The notes under the pieces were generated by a model that made no database searches, was not told where the DNA came from, and saw only the letters and a list, made by a program, of their open reading frames with translations. From assembly GCF_003611695.1 (NCBI RefSeq), contig NZ_RAWE01000018.1, positions 1 to 64,000 on the forward strand: 64,000 bases of DNA, in the 5' to 3' direction. This DNA comes from Corallococcus carmarthensis. GTDB lineage: Bacteria; Myxococcota; Myxococcia; Myxococcales; Myxococcaceae. This document shows positions 54,778 to 63,397 of the stretch, in pieces. Made by a program: the position numbers and the translations under genes. Numbering within the stretch: the first letter of the stretch is position 1; each line of letters starts with the position of its first letter.

Positions 54778-56103
54778 GTGAGTACCGCAGTGGAAACAGT
54801 GAAGGTGGAAGGACAGTCCGAGGCACGCCACATCGACGCGCACGGCAGCAAGGCCCCAGCCGCCATGAAGTGCCCCCATCTGGGAGCCCAGTACAACCCG
54901 TTCGCGGGACCGCATGTCGAGGACCCGCATCCGTTCTACGCGCAGCTGAGACAGGACGCTCACGTCAGCTTCAACCCCATGCTGGGGATGTGGCTGGTGA
55001 GCCGTTACGAAGACATCTGCCAGGTGCTGAAGGATCCGTCGCGCTACTCGTCGGCGGACCTGGGCAACATGGGGTCGGTGCTCTCCCCGGAGACGCTCTC
55101 GGTGCTCGCCGAGGGCTATCCCCTGGCGGACAGCCTGATCAACTCGGATCCGCCGGCGCACACCCGGCTGCGCAAGCTGCTGGGACGGGGCTTCTCCGCC
55201 CAGCGCATCGCCGCGCAGGAAGCCCCCATCCGCGCCGTCTCCCAGGAGCTGATCCACGCCTTCGCGCAGAAGGGACACGCGGACCTGGTGACGCAGTTCG
55301 CGTACCCGCTGCCCGTGAGGGTCATCCTGGGCATGGCGGGCGTGCCCCAGGAGGACATGGCGGACATCAAGCGCTGGTGCGACGACTTCTTCCGGATGAT
55401 CTTCACCCGCGTCCCCGCGGAGGAGCAGCCGCCGCTGGCGCGCAGCTGGGTCACCTTCCAGCACTACGTCGCCCGCCTCATCCGCGCCCGGGAGGACGAG
55501 CCCCGCGACGACCTGATCAGCTACCTGGTCACCACCGACGCGGACGGCGAAGCCCTCACGCTGCCGGAGCTGATCATCGCCATCGCCGGGAGCATGCTGG
55601 CGGCGGGCCATGAAACCACGACGGCGCTGCTCGCCCAGTGCTGGAAGCAGGCCCTGCTCCAGCCCGGCCTCTGGCAGCGGCTGCGCGCGGATCGCTCGCT
55701 GGTGCCGCACCTCATCGAGGAGACGCTGCGCTTCGACTCGGTGGCGCACGGGATGATCCGCACCACCCTGGAGGACGTGGAGCTCGCGGGCGTCGCGCTG
55801 CCCAAGGGCTCGCGGCTGCTCCTGCTCTACGCGTCCGGAAGCCGTGACTCCGCGCTGCTCGCGGACGGGGAGCACTTCGACATCTCCCGGCACCACCCGA
55901 CACACCTGGGCTTCGGCCGGGGCATCCACTTCTGCATCGGAGCGCCGCTGGCCCGGCTGGAGGCCCTCATCGCCACCAACATGCTGCTGGATTCCCTCCC
56001 GGACCTGCGGCTGGAGGAGAACCCGGAGTTCGGAGCCACGCAGTCGCTGACCATCCGCTCCATCCAGCACCTGCGCGTGCGGTGGACCCCCACCGGGGCC
56101 TGA
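54778..56103 (+). CDS. Cytochrome P450
   Basis: This 441-aa soluble bacterial P450 has the I-helix oxygen-activation motif AGHETT (276-281), ExxR as ETLR (315-318), and the haem loop FGRGIHFCIG with the thiolate Cys at 386. The first 30 residues are polar and may be a flexible extension; a later Met at residue 30 (MKCPHLG) is a possible alternative start. AGAGGA precedes the GTG. The substrate is unknown. It follows the men operon but has its own promoter and stands beside other oxidative genes. Confidence 0.93.
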   Translation: MSTAVETVKVEGQSEARHIDAHGSKAPAAMKCPHLGAQYNPFAGPHVEDPHPFYAQLRQDAHVSFNPMLGMWLVSRYEDICQVLKDPSRYSSADLGNMGSVLSPETLSVLAEGYPLADSLINSDPPAHTRLRKLLGRGFSAQRIAAQEAPIRAVSQELIHAFAQKGHADLVTQFAYPLPVRVILGMAGVPQEDMADIKRWCDDFFRMIFTRVPAEEQPPLARSWVTFQHYVARLIRAREDEPRDDLISYLVTTDADGEALTLPELIIAIAGSMLAAGHETTTALLAQCWKQALLQPGLWQRLRADRSLVPHLIEETLRFDSVAHGMIRTTLEDVELAGVALPKGSRLLLLYASGSRDSALLADGEHFDISRHHPTHLGFGRGIHFCIGAPLARLEALIATNMLLDSLPDLRLEENPEFGATQSLTIRSIQHLRVRWTPTGA

Positions 56104-56127
56104 CGCCACCCGCAAGGCGCCCGCCCC

Positions 56128-56152
56128 GCCCGTGGCGTTCCCACGGACGGGC
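56128..56152. terminator. Bidirectional hairpin after P450
   Basis: GCCCGT (56128-56133) pairs with ACGGGC (56147-56152); an alternative inner stem CCGTGG/CCACGG also forms. It lies between the convergent P450 and 66-aa genes. There is no T-tract. Confidence 0.45.
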
Positions 56153-56171
56153 CGGGTGCTTCGTCAGCGTC

Positions 56172-56372
56172 TCAGCACTCCGACGCCGGGTGTCCCCAGG
56201 GGTTGGTGCGCGGATACTGGCGCAGCAGCGTGCACAGGCGGTGCGCGGCGACCATCGCGGCGGACGGCCGTTGCGGCTCGGCGTGCATCGCCGTCTGGCC
56301 CAACCGGGCCGCCTGCAGTGCCAGCGCGTGCTGGACTTCGGGAGACCAGCGCTTGAATTCGAGCCATTCCAT
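56172..56372 (-). CDS. Unknown 66-aa protein
   Basis: The protein begins MEWLEFKRWSPEVQHALALQ and is predicted to be two or three helices with a short polar C-terminus ending in Cys. No family is recognised. The ATG at 56372 has GAGGAG 8 nt upstream, strong support for a real gene. It is convergent with the P450 gene and 107 bp downstream of the methyltransferase-like gene on the same strand. Confidence 0.5.
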   Translation of the reverse strand: MEWLEFKRWSPEVQHALALQAARLGQTAMHAEPQRPSAAMVAAHRLCTLLRQYPRTNPWGHPASEC

Positions 56373-56479
56373 GAGCCTGCTCCTCGTTGAAGGAGCGGCC
56401 ATTGAACCCCCTTCAAACCCGGAAATCACGACGCCCTGCGTTGGCCTGGGGCGTCAGTGACCTCCCGCTAACAGCCCTT

Positions 56480-57274
56480 TCAAGCCTGCGAGGCATTGGC
56501 AGGTCGGCCAATGAGCATCATCAGGCCGAAGGGGTTCCCCGGATTGGTGAGCCGGTCGATCTCCCACACGTAGTCGTCGCCCAGACCGTGGGTGAGCTCG
56601 CGCATCTCCTCCACGGAATAGGTTCGCAGACAGGACACCACGCCGTCGAACGCCGCCGCGATGGGGATGAGCGGCATGAGGTAGGTGAGGGCGAGCCGGT
56701 CCGCGCGCACCGGGCGGATGAACGGCGTCGTCAGGGGGACGTTGATCAGCGCCGCCGCCGTCATGGCGATGGCCGGCCCGCGCCGCTCCACCAGCTCCAT
56801 GATGGCGATGCCCCGGCGCTGCGCGACCGCGTCCGCCAGCACCTTGCGCGCCAGGTCCGGCGGCAGGTGATGGAACGAGTTGCACATGATGCGGAAGCCC
56901 TTGAACGTCGCCGGCACCGCCGTCGCGTCCACCGGCGTCGTCACGTAGTCGATGCGCCCCGGGTTCGCCGCCTTCGCCTTCTCGAACGCGGAGATCTCCG
57001 GGTACAGGTCCGTCAGGAGCGCCGTCGCCTGGTAGCCCTCCTGCGTCTCCAGCATCTCCAGCAGCTTCGGCACCGGCCCCGCGCTGCCCGACGCCATGTC
57101 CAGCAGCTGCGTCTCACCCATCGCCGCCATCGCGCCCTTGAGCCGCTTCACGAACTCCGAATAGCGGTCGTCCGACAGGCTCCATACGTACGCCAGGAAG
57201 TCCGTCACGCCCCGGCGAAGCACCTTCGGGAACCAGGGCTGATCCTCTAATTCAAAAAGTTGCAGTCTGGGCAT
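56480..57274 (-). CDS. SAM-methyltransferase-like protein
   Basis: This 264-aa protein has a Rossmann methyltransferase core: LLDMASGSAGPVPKLLEML (motif I), an acidic DLYPEISAFEKA (motif II) and IMCNSFHHLPPDLARKVL (motif IV-like). A hydrophobic stretch of about 60 residues follows (GPAIAMTAAALINVPLTTPF ... LTYLMPLIPIAAAF), which may insert in a membrane or cover the active site. The substrate is unknown. It lies divergent to the FAD monooxygenase. Confidence 0.65.
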   Translation of the reverse strand: MPRLQLFELEDQPWFPKVLRRGVTDFLAYVWSLSDDRYSEFVKRLKGAMAAMGETQLLDMASGSAGPVPKLLEMLETQEGYQATALLTDLYPEISAFEKAKAANPGRIDYVTTPVDATAVPATFKGFRIMCNSFHHLPPDLARKVLADAVAQRRGIAIMELVERRGPAIAMTAAALINVPLTTPFIRPVRADRLALTYLMPLIPIAAAFDGVVSCLRTYSVEEMRELTHGLGDDYVWEIDRLTNPGNPFGLMMLIGRPANASQA

Positions 57275-57719
57275 AATCGCTGGGCGCTCCAAGGGGCTCA
57301 GGGGGGAGGTGACTCCCGAACTGTCGCCCAGTCCGGAGCGACGTACAAGAGGCGCCCTCCGGGGGCATCGGCACACATCTGCAGGCCTGGGAATTCCAAT
57401 AAACCCTCTAATTCCTGCCGCCGTTCCGAAACTTTGAAACGTTGCAGGAAATCACGGCCCGAAAGCCAGACAGCAGCCCCAGGTGATGATCCGTCCCTGC
57501 AAGGTTTCCCGAGGGGTGCGTTTGATTATCAGGCAGTCGGGATGGGGTAGACCGGGTGTTTCTGACTCGGGGCCCAGACAGCCAGGAATGCGCCGAAACA
57601 GCGTATCCGGGGTGGGGTTGTCGGAATTTATAGGTATTATTACTTACGACCGAGGGGGGCTTCGGTCGTCTGGTTGCACGGTTCAAAACGGATCAGCTCG
57701 CACACAACGGGAGGGAGTA
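57275..57719. other. 445-bp divergent regulatory region
   Basis: No convincing gene is present. The region contains a 7-bp inverted repeat TTCCTGC/GCAGGAA (57412-57418/57444-57450) enclosing a direct repeat GAAAC-TTT-GAAAC (57428-57440), an AT-rich patch at 57625-57645 (ATTTATAGGTATTATTAC) that probably contains the monooxygenase promoter, and a hairpin at 57646-57669. The length and structure suggest regulated divergent expression. Confidence 0.5.
57646..57669 (+). repeat. Leader hairpin of the FAD monooxygenase gene
   Basis: ACGACCGA (57646-57653) pairs perfectly with TCGGTCGT (57662-57669), loop ggggggct, about 50 bp before the ATG and directly after the AT-rich promoter-like patch. It could be an operator or a 5' mRNA stem. 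Confidence 0.45.
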
Positions 57720-59360
57720 ATGGCTCCGGAATCTGTTGATGTGATCGTCGTCGGAAGCGGCCCGGTGGGTGCCATGGCGGCGAACCTGCTGGGGCAATAC
57801 GGCCTGCGCACCGTGGTCATCGAGAGGGAGACCACCGCGCACACCCAGTCCCGCGCCATCAACGCGGACGACGAAGCGCAGCGCATCTTCCAGGCCGCGG
57901 GTCTCACGGGCGAGCTGGGGCCGGGCTTCCACCCGTGCCTGAAGATGACCTACGTGGACGACGAGATGCGGATGCTCGCCGAGGTGGACTTCACCAAGGT
58001 GGAGCGCCCCAACGGCCACTACATCGGGGCGCTGTTCAACCAGCCCCGCCTGGAGGCCGCGCTGCACCGCGGCCTGGAGCGCTTCTCGCACGTCACGATG
58101 TGGCGCGGCCACGAGGTCGAGTCCTTCATGCAGGACGACGACGGCGTGTCCGTGCGCGTGAAGGACACCGTCGCCAACCGCACCGTGACGGTGCGCGCGC
58201 GCTACCTGCTGGCGTGCGACGGCGCCAAGAGCGGCATCCGCCGCCGGCTGGGCCTGAAGCTGGAGGGCACCACGGCGCTGGAACACGCGCTGGCCATCTC
58301 CGTGGAGACGCCGTCGTCCGCGCCGGACTTCACCTACTACCCCTGCGGCCCGGAGCGCGTGGGCATCGTGACGCGCACCGCGCACGACGAGATGCGCTTC
58401 GACACGGTGGTGAAGCCGGGGCAGGACCTGGAGTACGTGAAGAGCCCCGAGTACGTGCGGAGCATCATCGCGCCCTTCATCGATCCGGACTCCGTGAAGG
58501 TGAAGAGCGTCAACCTCTACGCCTACCACAGCCGCATGGCGGAGAAGTGGCGGGTGGGCCGGGTGTTCCTGCTCGGGGACGCGGCGCACCTGATGCCGCC
58601 GTTCCTGGGACAGGGCCTGTGCTCCGGCCTGCGCGACGCGGCGAACATCACCTGGAAGCTGGCGCACGTGCTGGGCGGCGCGGCGGACGCGTCGCTCCTG
58701 GACACCTACGAGGTGGAGCGCCGGCCGCACGCGGCGGAGATGATGCGCCTGTCGGACTCGCTGGGCGCGATGCTGGCGTCGGGCGGCCCGTTCATGGCCC
58801 GCGCGCGCAACGCCTTCATCAAGCTGCTGTACCACATGCCCGTCACCGGCCCCTTCATCCGCGAGTACAAGATGAAGCCGAACCTCTTCCACGCGGAAGG
58901 GTTCCTCTTCGGCGGCAAGCGCGGCAAGTCCAAGCAGGCCGCGGAAGGCGCCTACTTCCCGCAGCCGCGCGTGGAGCACGGCGAGGAAGGGGAGCGCCCG
59001 CTGGATGACGTCATCGGCCACCGCTTCTCGGTGCTGACGCGGCCGGGTGCGCCCGCCGAGGTCCAGCAGGCCGCCAAGGCGATGGCGGAGGACATCGGCG
59101 GCGTGTGGCTGTCGGTGGCGCCGGCGGCGCGCTCCGGCGCGGGCCGCTCGGGTGAGGTGGTGGACCTGGAGGGCAAGCTGGGCGAGTGGTTCGCCCAGCA
59201 CGGCTCGGACCTGGTCGTCCTCCGTCCGGACCGCTACGTCTACGCGGCCACGAACCGCGCGGGCGTCGCGCAGGTCCACGCGGCGCTGAAGCAGTCCGTG
59301 CGCCCGCTCACCCGTTGGGGCAGCCGCGGGTCGCGCCGCGCGGCGCAGCTGGGGGCCTGA
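57720..59360 (+). CDS. FAD-dependent aromatic monooxygenase (MhpA/PheA-TfdB type)
   Basis: This 546-aa flavoprotein hydroxylase has the dinucleotide motif VVGSGPVGAMAANLL (11-25), the DG motif CDGAKSGIRR near Asp167, and the GD motif FLLGDAAHLMPPFLGQGLCSG near Asp287. The C-terminal 150 residues form a thioredoxin-like domain typical of phenol/3-hydroxyphenylpropionate hydroxylases and polyketide tailoring enzymes. AGGGA directly before the ATG supports the start. Given the absence of ring-cleavage genes, a biosynthetic role is as likely as a catabolic one. Confidence 0.88.
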   Translation: MAPESVDVIVVGSGPVGAMAANLLGQYGLRTVVIERETTAHTQSRAINADDEAQRIFQAAGLTGELGPGFHPCLKMTYVDDEMRMLAEVDFTKVERPNGHYIGALFNQPRLEAALHRGLERFSHVTMWRGHEVESFMQDDDGVSVRVKDTVANRTVTVRARYLLACDGAKSGIRRRLGLKLEGTTALEHALAISVETPSSAPDFTYYPCGPERVGIVTRTAHDEMRFDTVVKPGQDLEYVKSPEYVRSIIAPFIDPDSVKVKSVNLYAYHSRMAEKWRVGRVFLLGDAAHLMPPFLGQGLCSGLRDAANITWKLAHVLGGAADASLLDTYEVERRPHAAEMMRLSDSLGAMLASGGPFMARARNAFIKLLYHMPVTGPFIREYKMKPNLFHAEGFLFGGKRGKSKQAAEGAYFPQPRVEHGEEGERPLDDVIGHRFSVLTRPGAPAEVQQAAKAMAEDIGGVWLSVAPAARSGAGRSGEVVDLEGKLGEWFAQHGSDLVVLRPDRYVYAATNRAGVAQVHAALKQSVRPLTRWGSRGSRRAAQLGA

Positions 59361-59363
59361 GAC

Positions 59364-60107
59364 TCAGGCGGTGGCGGCCTGGAGAATCTGCCGGGCCTTC
59401 GCCATGCAGTCGCCGTAGAAGCGCAGGTAGATGTCCAGGGCACGGGCGCCCGTCTTCGCGATGGTCGCCGCGTGCTCCGGCTTCTGGCCGAGCAGCTTGT
59501 TGAGCATGACCTCGTTGAGCGCGGTGTGGCCCACGTCCAGCTCCACGTGCTCCTTGATGAACGACAGCGAGTTCATCACGTCCGGGCCCAGCACGCGCTT
59601 GCACTGCTCGATCAGCCGGGGCGCGAACACCACCGACAGGTTTTCGATCTCGTACTCGATGGCGACCTGGCCGCCCGGCATGGGGCCCGCGATGGTGTCC
59701 TCGTGGATCTGCCGGTACTCCTGCATGGCCTGGGTGGGGGCCTGCGCCATGAGGGCTTCCGCGTCCAGCTTGGGGAAGCGGCGCGCGTTCCATCCGGCCA
59801 CCAGGTTCTTCGTGTCCTCCACCATCATCAGGTGGTGACCGGCCTCGTGCTTGGCGTGGGTGATCAGCTTCTCGCCCACGTCGACCATCCCCGCCTTCAC
59901 ACAGGCCTCGCCGGCCCGGCGGATCCACCCGTCCACGGGCTCCGTCATGTAGACGCCCAGGGCACACAACTGGATGAGGAAGGCCTCCAGCAGGGCGGGC
60001 TCCACGTTCGGATCCAGCAGCGTCGTCACGTGGGGGCCGGTCGCCAGCAGGTGACGGACGTCGGTGACGTGGGGGAGGTACTGCTCTTCGACGAGGGGCT
60101 TGTTCAT
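59364..60107 (-). CDS. Putative haem-oxygenase-like diiron oxidase
   Basis: This 247-aa helical protein has metal-ligand-like motifs spaced as in the iron-containing redox enzyme (HDO) or ferritin-like families: HAKHEAGHH (84-92), EYEIEN (151-156) and EHVELDVGH (186-194). HDO enzymes oxidise or cleave fatty or amino-acid substrates with O2. The assignment rests on motifs only. It is translated 13 bp downstream of the PilZ protein on the same strand, so the two are an operon, and it converges on the FAD monooxygenase (3 bp between stops). Confidence 0.6.
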   Translation of the reverse strand: MNKPLVEEQYLPHVTDVRHLLATGPHVTTLLDPNVEPALLEAFLIQLCALGVYMTEPVDGWIRRAGEACVKAGMVDVGEKLITHAKHEAGHHLMMVEDTKNLVAGWNARRFPKLDAEALMAQAPTQAMQEYRQIHEDTIAGPMPGGQVAIEYEIENLSVVFAPRLIEQCKRVLGPDVMNSLSFIKEHVELDVGHTALNEVMLNKLLGQKPEHAATIAKTGARALDIYLRFYGDCMAKARQILQAATA

Positions 60108-60120
60108 GGGGTGGGGGTCC

Positions 60121-62388
60121 TCAACGGGAGTGGGCACCGCGGCGCCCGATGGTGAGTTCGCTGATGTGCTCCAGGAAGTCCGGGACGAGCTTGGAGGAGA
60201 TGATCCACAGGTACGGGTCCGGCCCGTCGTGCAGACCGCACTCCTGCACGTAGTCGCCGCCCTCGTCCTCGCGCAGGTAGAGGAAGGAGGGGCGGTTGCG
60301 CGCGGCGTACCAGCGGCGGGCCGCGTCCAGGAGGGCCGAGTACGCGCGCGTTCCATCCCCCAGCAGGGAGAACAGCCGCGTGTTGTCCAGCAGGCGGAAG
60401 AGGTTCGCGCCCAGCTGGCCCAGCTCCACCACGGCGGCGGCGCAGGGCACGCCGTCGCGGCGGGCGACCAGCACGGTGCGCTCGCGCTCCATGCCGAAGC
60501 TCTTCCACTTCGCCGTCACGGGACCCATGTCCAGCCGGTCGCGCGTGAGGTCCAACGACTCCACGTAGCACTCGGGGAATTGCTGGGCGACGGTCGCGGC
60601 CAGCAGGCTCAGCTCACCCGGGGTGGCGGGACCCACGGTGTACGGGTGCACGCGGCCCGTCATCTCGTGGCTGTAGGCCTTCATCTTCTGGATCTTCCGC
60701 GTGTAGGCCAGACCCGAACCGGACTCCATCTGGCGCTGCGCGTACTTCACGTGCGCCTTGTTGATCCACGGGTTGAGGGCCTCCACGTAGGCCACCACCC
60801 AGTGGAAGTCCGGGTCGCTCTGCGGGTGCTCGAAGGTGCGCAGGTAGATGTCGCGCATGATGGCGCCCGCTTCCTGCACCCCCGCCGGCGGCTTGCCAGG
60901 CCGCTTCGCCACCTGGTGGCCCAGCCACGCGTGGCGGTACGGCTTGGTGAAGGACAGCGTGGCCTCGATGCCGCGCTCGGACGGCCACACCGCGTTGCAG
61001 AACAGCTGCGGCACTTCCGAGGCGCGCTTCGCGAGCGACGCGAAGTTGAGCTTCAGCTCGTCGAACTCCGCCGGGGAGCTGCCACCCAGGCTGAAGAAGC
61101 CGGAGCGGTTGAACAGGTCCCACAGCTCCTCCACCAGGCCCTCGCTGGTGCGCGTGGCCGGGGACATCGTCTGGGACACGAAGCGCACCCAGCGCGCCTC
61201 GTCGGACGAGTAGGGCAGCACGCTCAGGCCGCACAGCACGGTGCCGTCCGCGCGCACGCCGCTGACGTAGCGGATCTCCCCGCGAACGCTCACCCGGTGG
61301 CCGTCGCCCAGCTCCAGCTCGATGAGCGGCGGCAGCAGACCGGGGAAGAGCAGGTCCTGCGGCTGGCAGCGCATGCACAGGCCGGAGAAGGACAGGTCCA
61401 GCACCTCGCGCCGCAGCAGCCCCTGCTCCCGCCACAGCGGGTGGTGGAACCGGGCGTGCACGCCGTCGGGGGCGGTGACGCGGCGGTGCCAGCGGTGACG
61501 GATGCGGAACAGCTGCGCGGGCAGGGCGGTGAAGAGGCGGTCGCCCTCGCTGCGGCCCTCTTCCGCGCGCAGGCGGTACGCGGAGTTGTAGCCGATGACG
61601 TCGATGTCGTACGACGGCTCGCCGAAGTCCGGGGTGGACTCCTCCGTGCGCCACTCCAGCTGACCGGTGGTGGCGTGGAAGCGCTCCAGCACCATGCGCA
61701 CCACCCGGCCCTGGCGGCGCAGCACGCCCTTGTTCCCGGCCGCGCAGATGGCGGTGAAGATGGAGCGGATCCGCTCCGGATCCGAAATGGTGTCCTGCAC
61801 GGGCAGCGCGGAGGCCGCCGGCACCGCCACGCCCTGGCGCAGCGCATCCGACAGGAAGCCCAGGATCTGCCGGCCCTGCTCCAGCGTCACGCCCACCAGC
61901 TGCAGTCCCACCGGCGCGTTCGGGACGTCCGTGTCCGTACGGATGAAGGCGCCATTGAGCGGTCCAATCGTGGCGCCGTTGCACGCCAGGTACACCGGGA
62001 AGGTGCGCGCCTCGGTCGTGTCCACCAGCTGCTGCCGGGGGGCCACCCACACCACCGTCGGGGACAGCCGCGTCACATCACCCAGCACCGCGTCCGGCCG
62101 GCCCACCGCGCAGGTGATGGCCGTGGGGCCGGTGCCGTGCAGCGAATAGCCCGAGTCATCCAGGGCGGCTTCAGCGGGGGGGAGGGGAATCACGTTGCGC
62201 AGCGCGTCGCCACTGCCGAATTCAATCGCATGCCGGAACTTCGAGGACGCCGGGATCCCTCCATCCATCGTCAGGACTCCCCTCTTGCGGGCAGCGACAC
62301 CATTGGTGGTCGGCGATGTTGCGAGCACAACACTTCCTCCCTGATTCACTGGAGACGCTGACGGCTCTGGATTCTGGGTCCTCATCAT
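60121..62388 (-). CDS. Large PilZ-domain protein
   Basis: This protein of about 755 aa carries a PilZ c-di-GMP site: RWHRR (299-303, R-x3-R) followed by DLSFSG (331-336, D-x-S-x-x-G), with a YcgR-N-like strand region before it (about 220-290). The N-terminal 200 residues are Pro/Ser-rich then beta-rich and unassigned. The C-terminal 350 residues look like an acyltransferase (GNAT-like) domain: TVLVARRDGVPCAAAVVELG ... FLYLREDEG. Start uncertain: I use the ATG at 62388; a TTG at 62412 and an ATG at 62385 are alternatives. It is coupled to the diiron oxidase gene. Its function is unknown. Confidence 0.65.
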   Translation of the reverse strand: MMRTQNPEPSASPVNQGGSVVLATSPTTNGVAARKRGVLTMDGGIPASSKFRHAIEFGSGDALRNVIPLPPAEAALDDSGYSLHGTGPTAITCAVGRPDAVLGDVTRLSPTVVWVAPRQQLVDTTEARTFPVYLACNGATIGPLNGAFIRTDTDVPNAPVGLQLVGVTLEQGRQILGFLSDALRQGVAVPAASALPVQDTISDPERIRSIFTAICAAGNKGVLRRQGRVVRMVLERFHATTGQLEWRTEESTPDFGEPSYDIDVIGYNSAYRLRAEEGRSEGDRLFTALPAQLFRIRHRWHRRVTAPDGVHARFHHPLWREQGLLRREVLDLSFSGLCMRCQPQDLLFPGLLPPLIELELGDGHRVSVRGEIRYVSGVRADGTVLCGLSVLPYSSDEARWVRFVSQTMSPATRTSEGLVEELWDLFNRSGFFSLGGSSPAEFDELKLNFASLAKRASEVPQLFCNAVWPSERGIEATLSFTKPYRHAWLGHQVAKRPGKPPAGVQEAGAIMRDIYLRTFEHPQSDPDFHWVVAYVEALNPWINKAHVKYAQRQMESGSGLAYTRKIQKMKAYSHEMTGRVHPYTVGPATPGELSLLAATVAQQFPECYVESLDLTRDRLDMGPVTAKWKSFGMERERTVLVARRDGVPCAAAVVELGQLGANLFRLLDNTRLFSLLGDGTRAYSALLDAARRWYAARNRPSFLYLREDEGGDYVQECGLHDGPDPYLWIISSKLVPDFLEHISELTIGRRGAHSR

Positions 62389-62668
62389 GGAGATCTCGGC
62401 CGTAACAGTCAAATCGAATTTATATGCCTGGGCTGTTTTTCCGCCCCCGGCCCTGACTCACCCTGGGTCGTGATTGACCAGGGAAATAAGGGTTTTCCGA
62501 GGAGTAATCCGGACCCAGCGTGCGCATCTTTATCAGCAAAGTGGCGCAGGGCTGTAACTCTCCTTCACGCGGGAAAATGGGGGAGTCCCGGGTCGGACTG
62601 GCGATGGACGCCTGTCAGAGGGGGCCGTTATGGTCGGCGTTTCCGGGTTTGGGCGCAGGGAGCCGCGG
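62389..62668. other. Divergent intergenic region
   Basis: No gene recognised. The leftward side has TATAAA next to the PilZ start but no fitting -35. CCCTGG/CCAGGG (62461-62466/62478-62483) form a 6-bp dyad in the middle. An in-frame ATG at 62630 could extend the next gene by 13 codons. Confidence 0.45.
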
Positions 62669-63220
62669 ATGAGCGCAGCGCTGGATGTGAAGGGTTCGCC
62701 GGGGGACGCGGAAGCCTCCTTCAGCGGTCAGGGGCTGGAGCCCGTGGACCTCCCAGACGTCTTCCAGGTGGATGTGGCGATGTCCGTGCGTGACGCGCTG
62801 GGGCTGCTCGGCGCGACGCGGCGGCTGCGCGGCGTGGAGGTATCGCTGGAGCTCCCCGAGGAGCCGGTGATCGCCCGGGTCAGCCGGCGCCGCCTGGAGC
62901 AGGTCGTCCTGTTGCTCGTCGCCCACGCGGCGGACGTGGCGCCGCCGGACGCGCTGACCGTGCGGGTGGTGGTGGATCCGCCGGACGACTTCGGGGACGT
63001 GGGGCCGCGCTTCCAGGTGGTGATGCCCGGCGTGAGCCTGTCCGAACGGGAGACCCGCTCGGTGGTGCTGTCGCCCCTGCGCGTGGGAAGCACCCAGCGG
63101 CGGCTCGCGCGGGCGCGGGAGCTGGTGGACGCCATGGGCGGCGAGCTTGCGCTGGAGCGCCTGGAAGAGGGGACGGCCGTGAGCGTCCAGCTGCCGGCGC
63201 CCGGGCTCGCGAGCTTCTAG
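62669..63220 (+). CDS. Orphan HATPase-like (histidine-kinase ATPase-derived) protein
   Basis: This 183-aa protein resembles the C-terminal ATPase half of a sensor kinase. [19 protein letters not shown] sits where the N-box (normally containing Asn) belongs, and [20 protein letters not shown] followed by [11 protein letters not shown] matches the G2/terminal part. The N-box Asn is replaced, the intervening G1 motif (DxGxG) is not seen, and no dimerisation/phosphoacceptor domain is present, so ATP binding is doubtful. It may be a decoy or partner for another kinase. GGAG 6 nt before the ATG supports this start; 62630 is an alternative. Confidence 0.55.
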   Translation: MSAALDVKGSPGDAEASFSGQGLEPVDLPDVFQVDVAMSVRDALGLLGATRRLRGVEVSLELPEEPVIARVSRRRLEQVVLLLVAHAADVAPPDALTVRVVVDPPDDFGDVGPRFQVVMPGVSLSERETRSVVLSPLRVGSTQRRLARARELVDAMGGELALERLEEGTAVSVQLPAPGLASF

Positions 63221-63397
63221 CCCGCTCCCAAATCCGGAAAAACGATCCTGCTTCCGGACCATTGGCTGCGATAAGCGCGGCACACCCCGGGTGTATCGAA
63301 CCCAGGGGGACGTGCGGCCAAACTCCTTGACGACCGGGGGCGGGTTCCCGACTATCCGCCGCCTCTCAATACCCGGTCTCAATCAGGAGTTTGCGTT

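Noticed and set aside
60064-62361. 765-codon + strand frame opposite the PilZ gene
   Set aside because: His/Val/Leu/Arg-rich shadow with no motif. The opposite frame has the PilZ signature, and its gene order fits the diiron oxidase neighbour.
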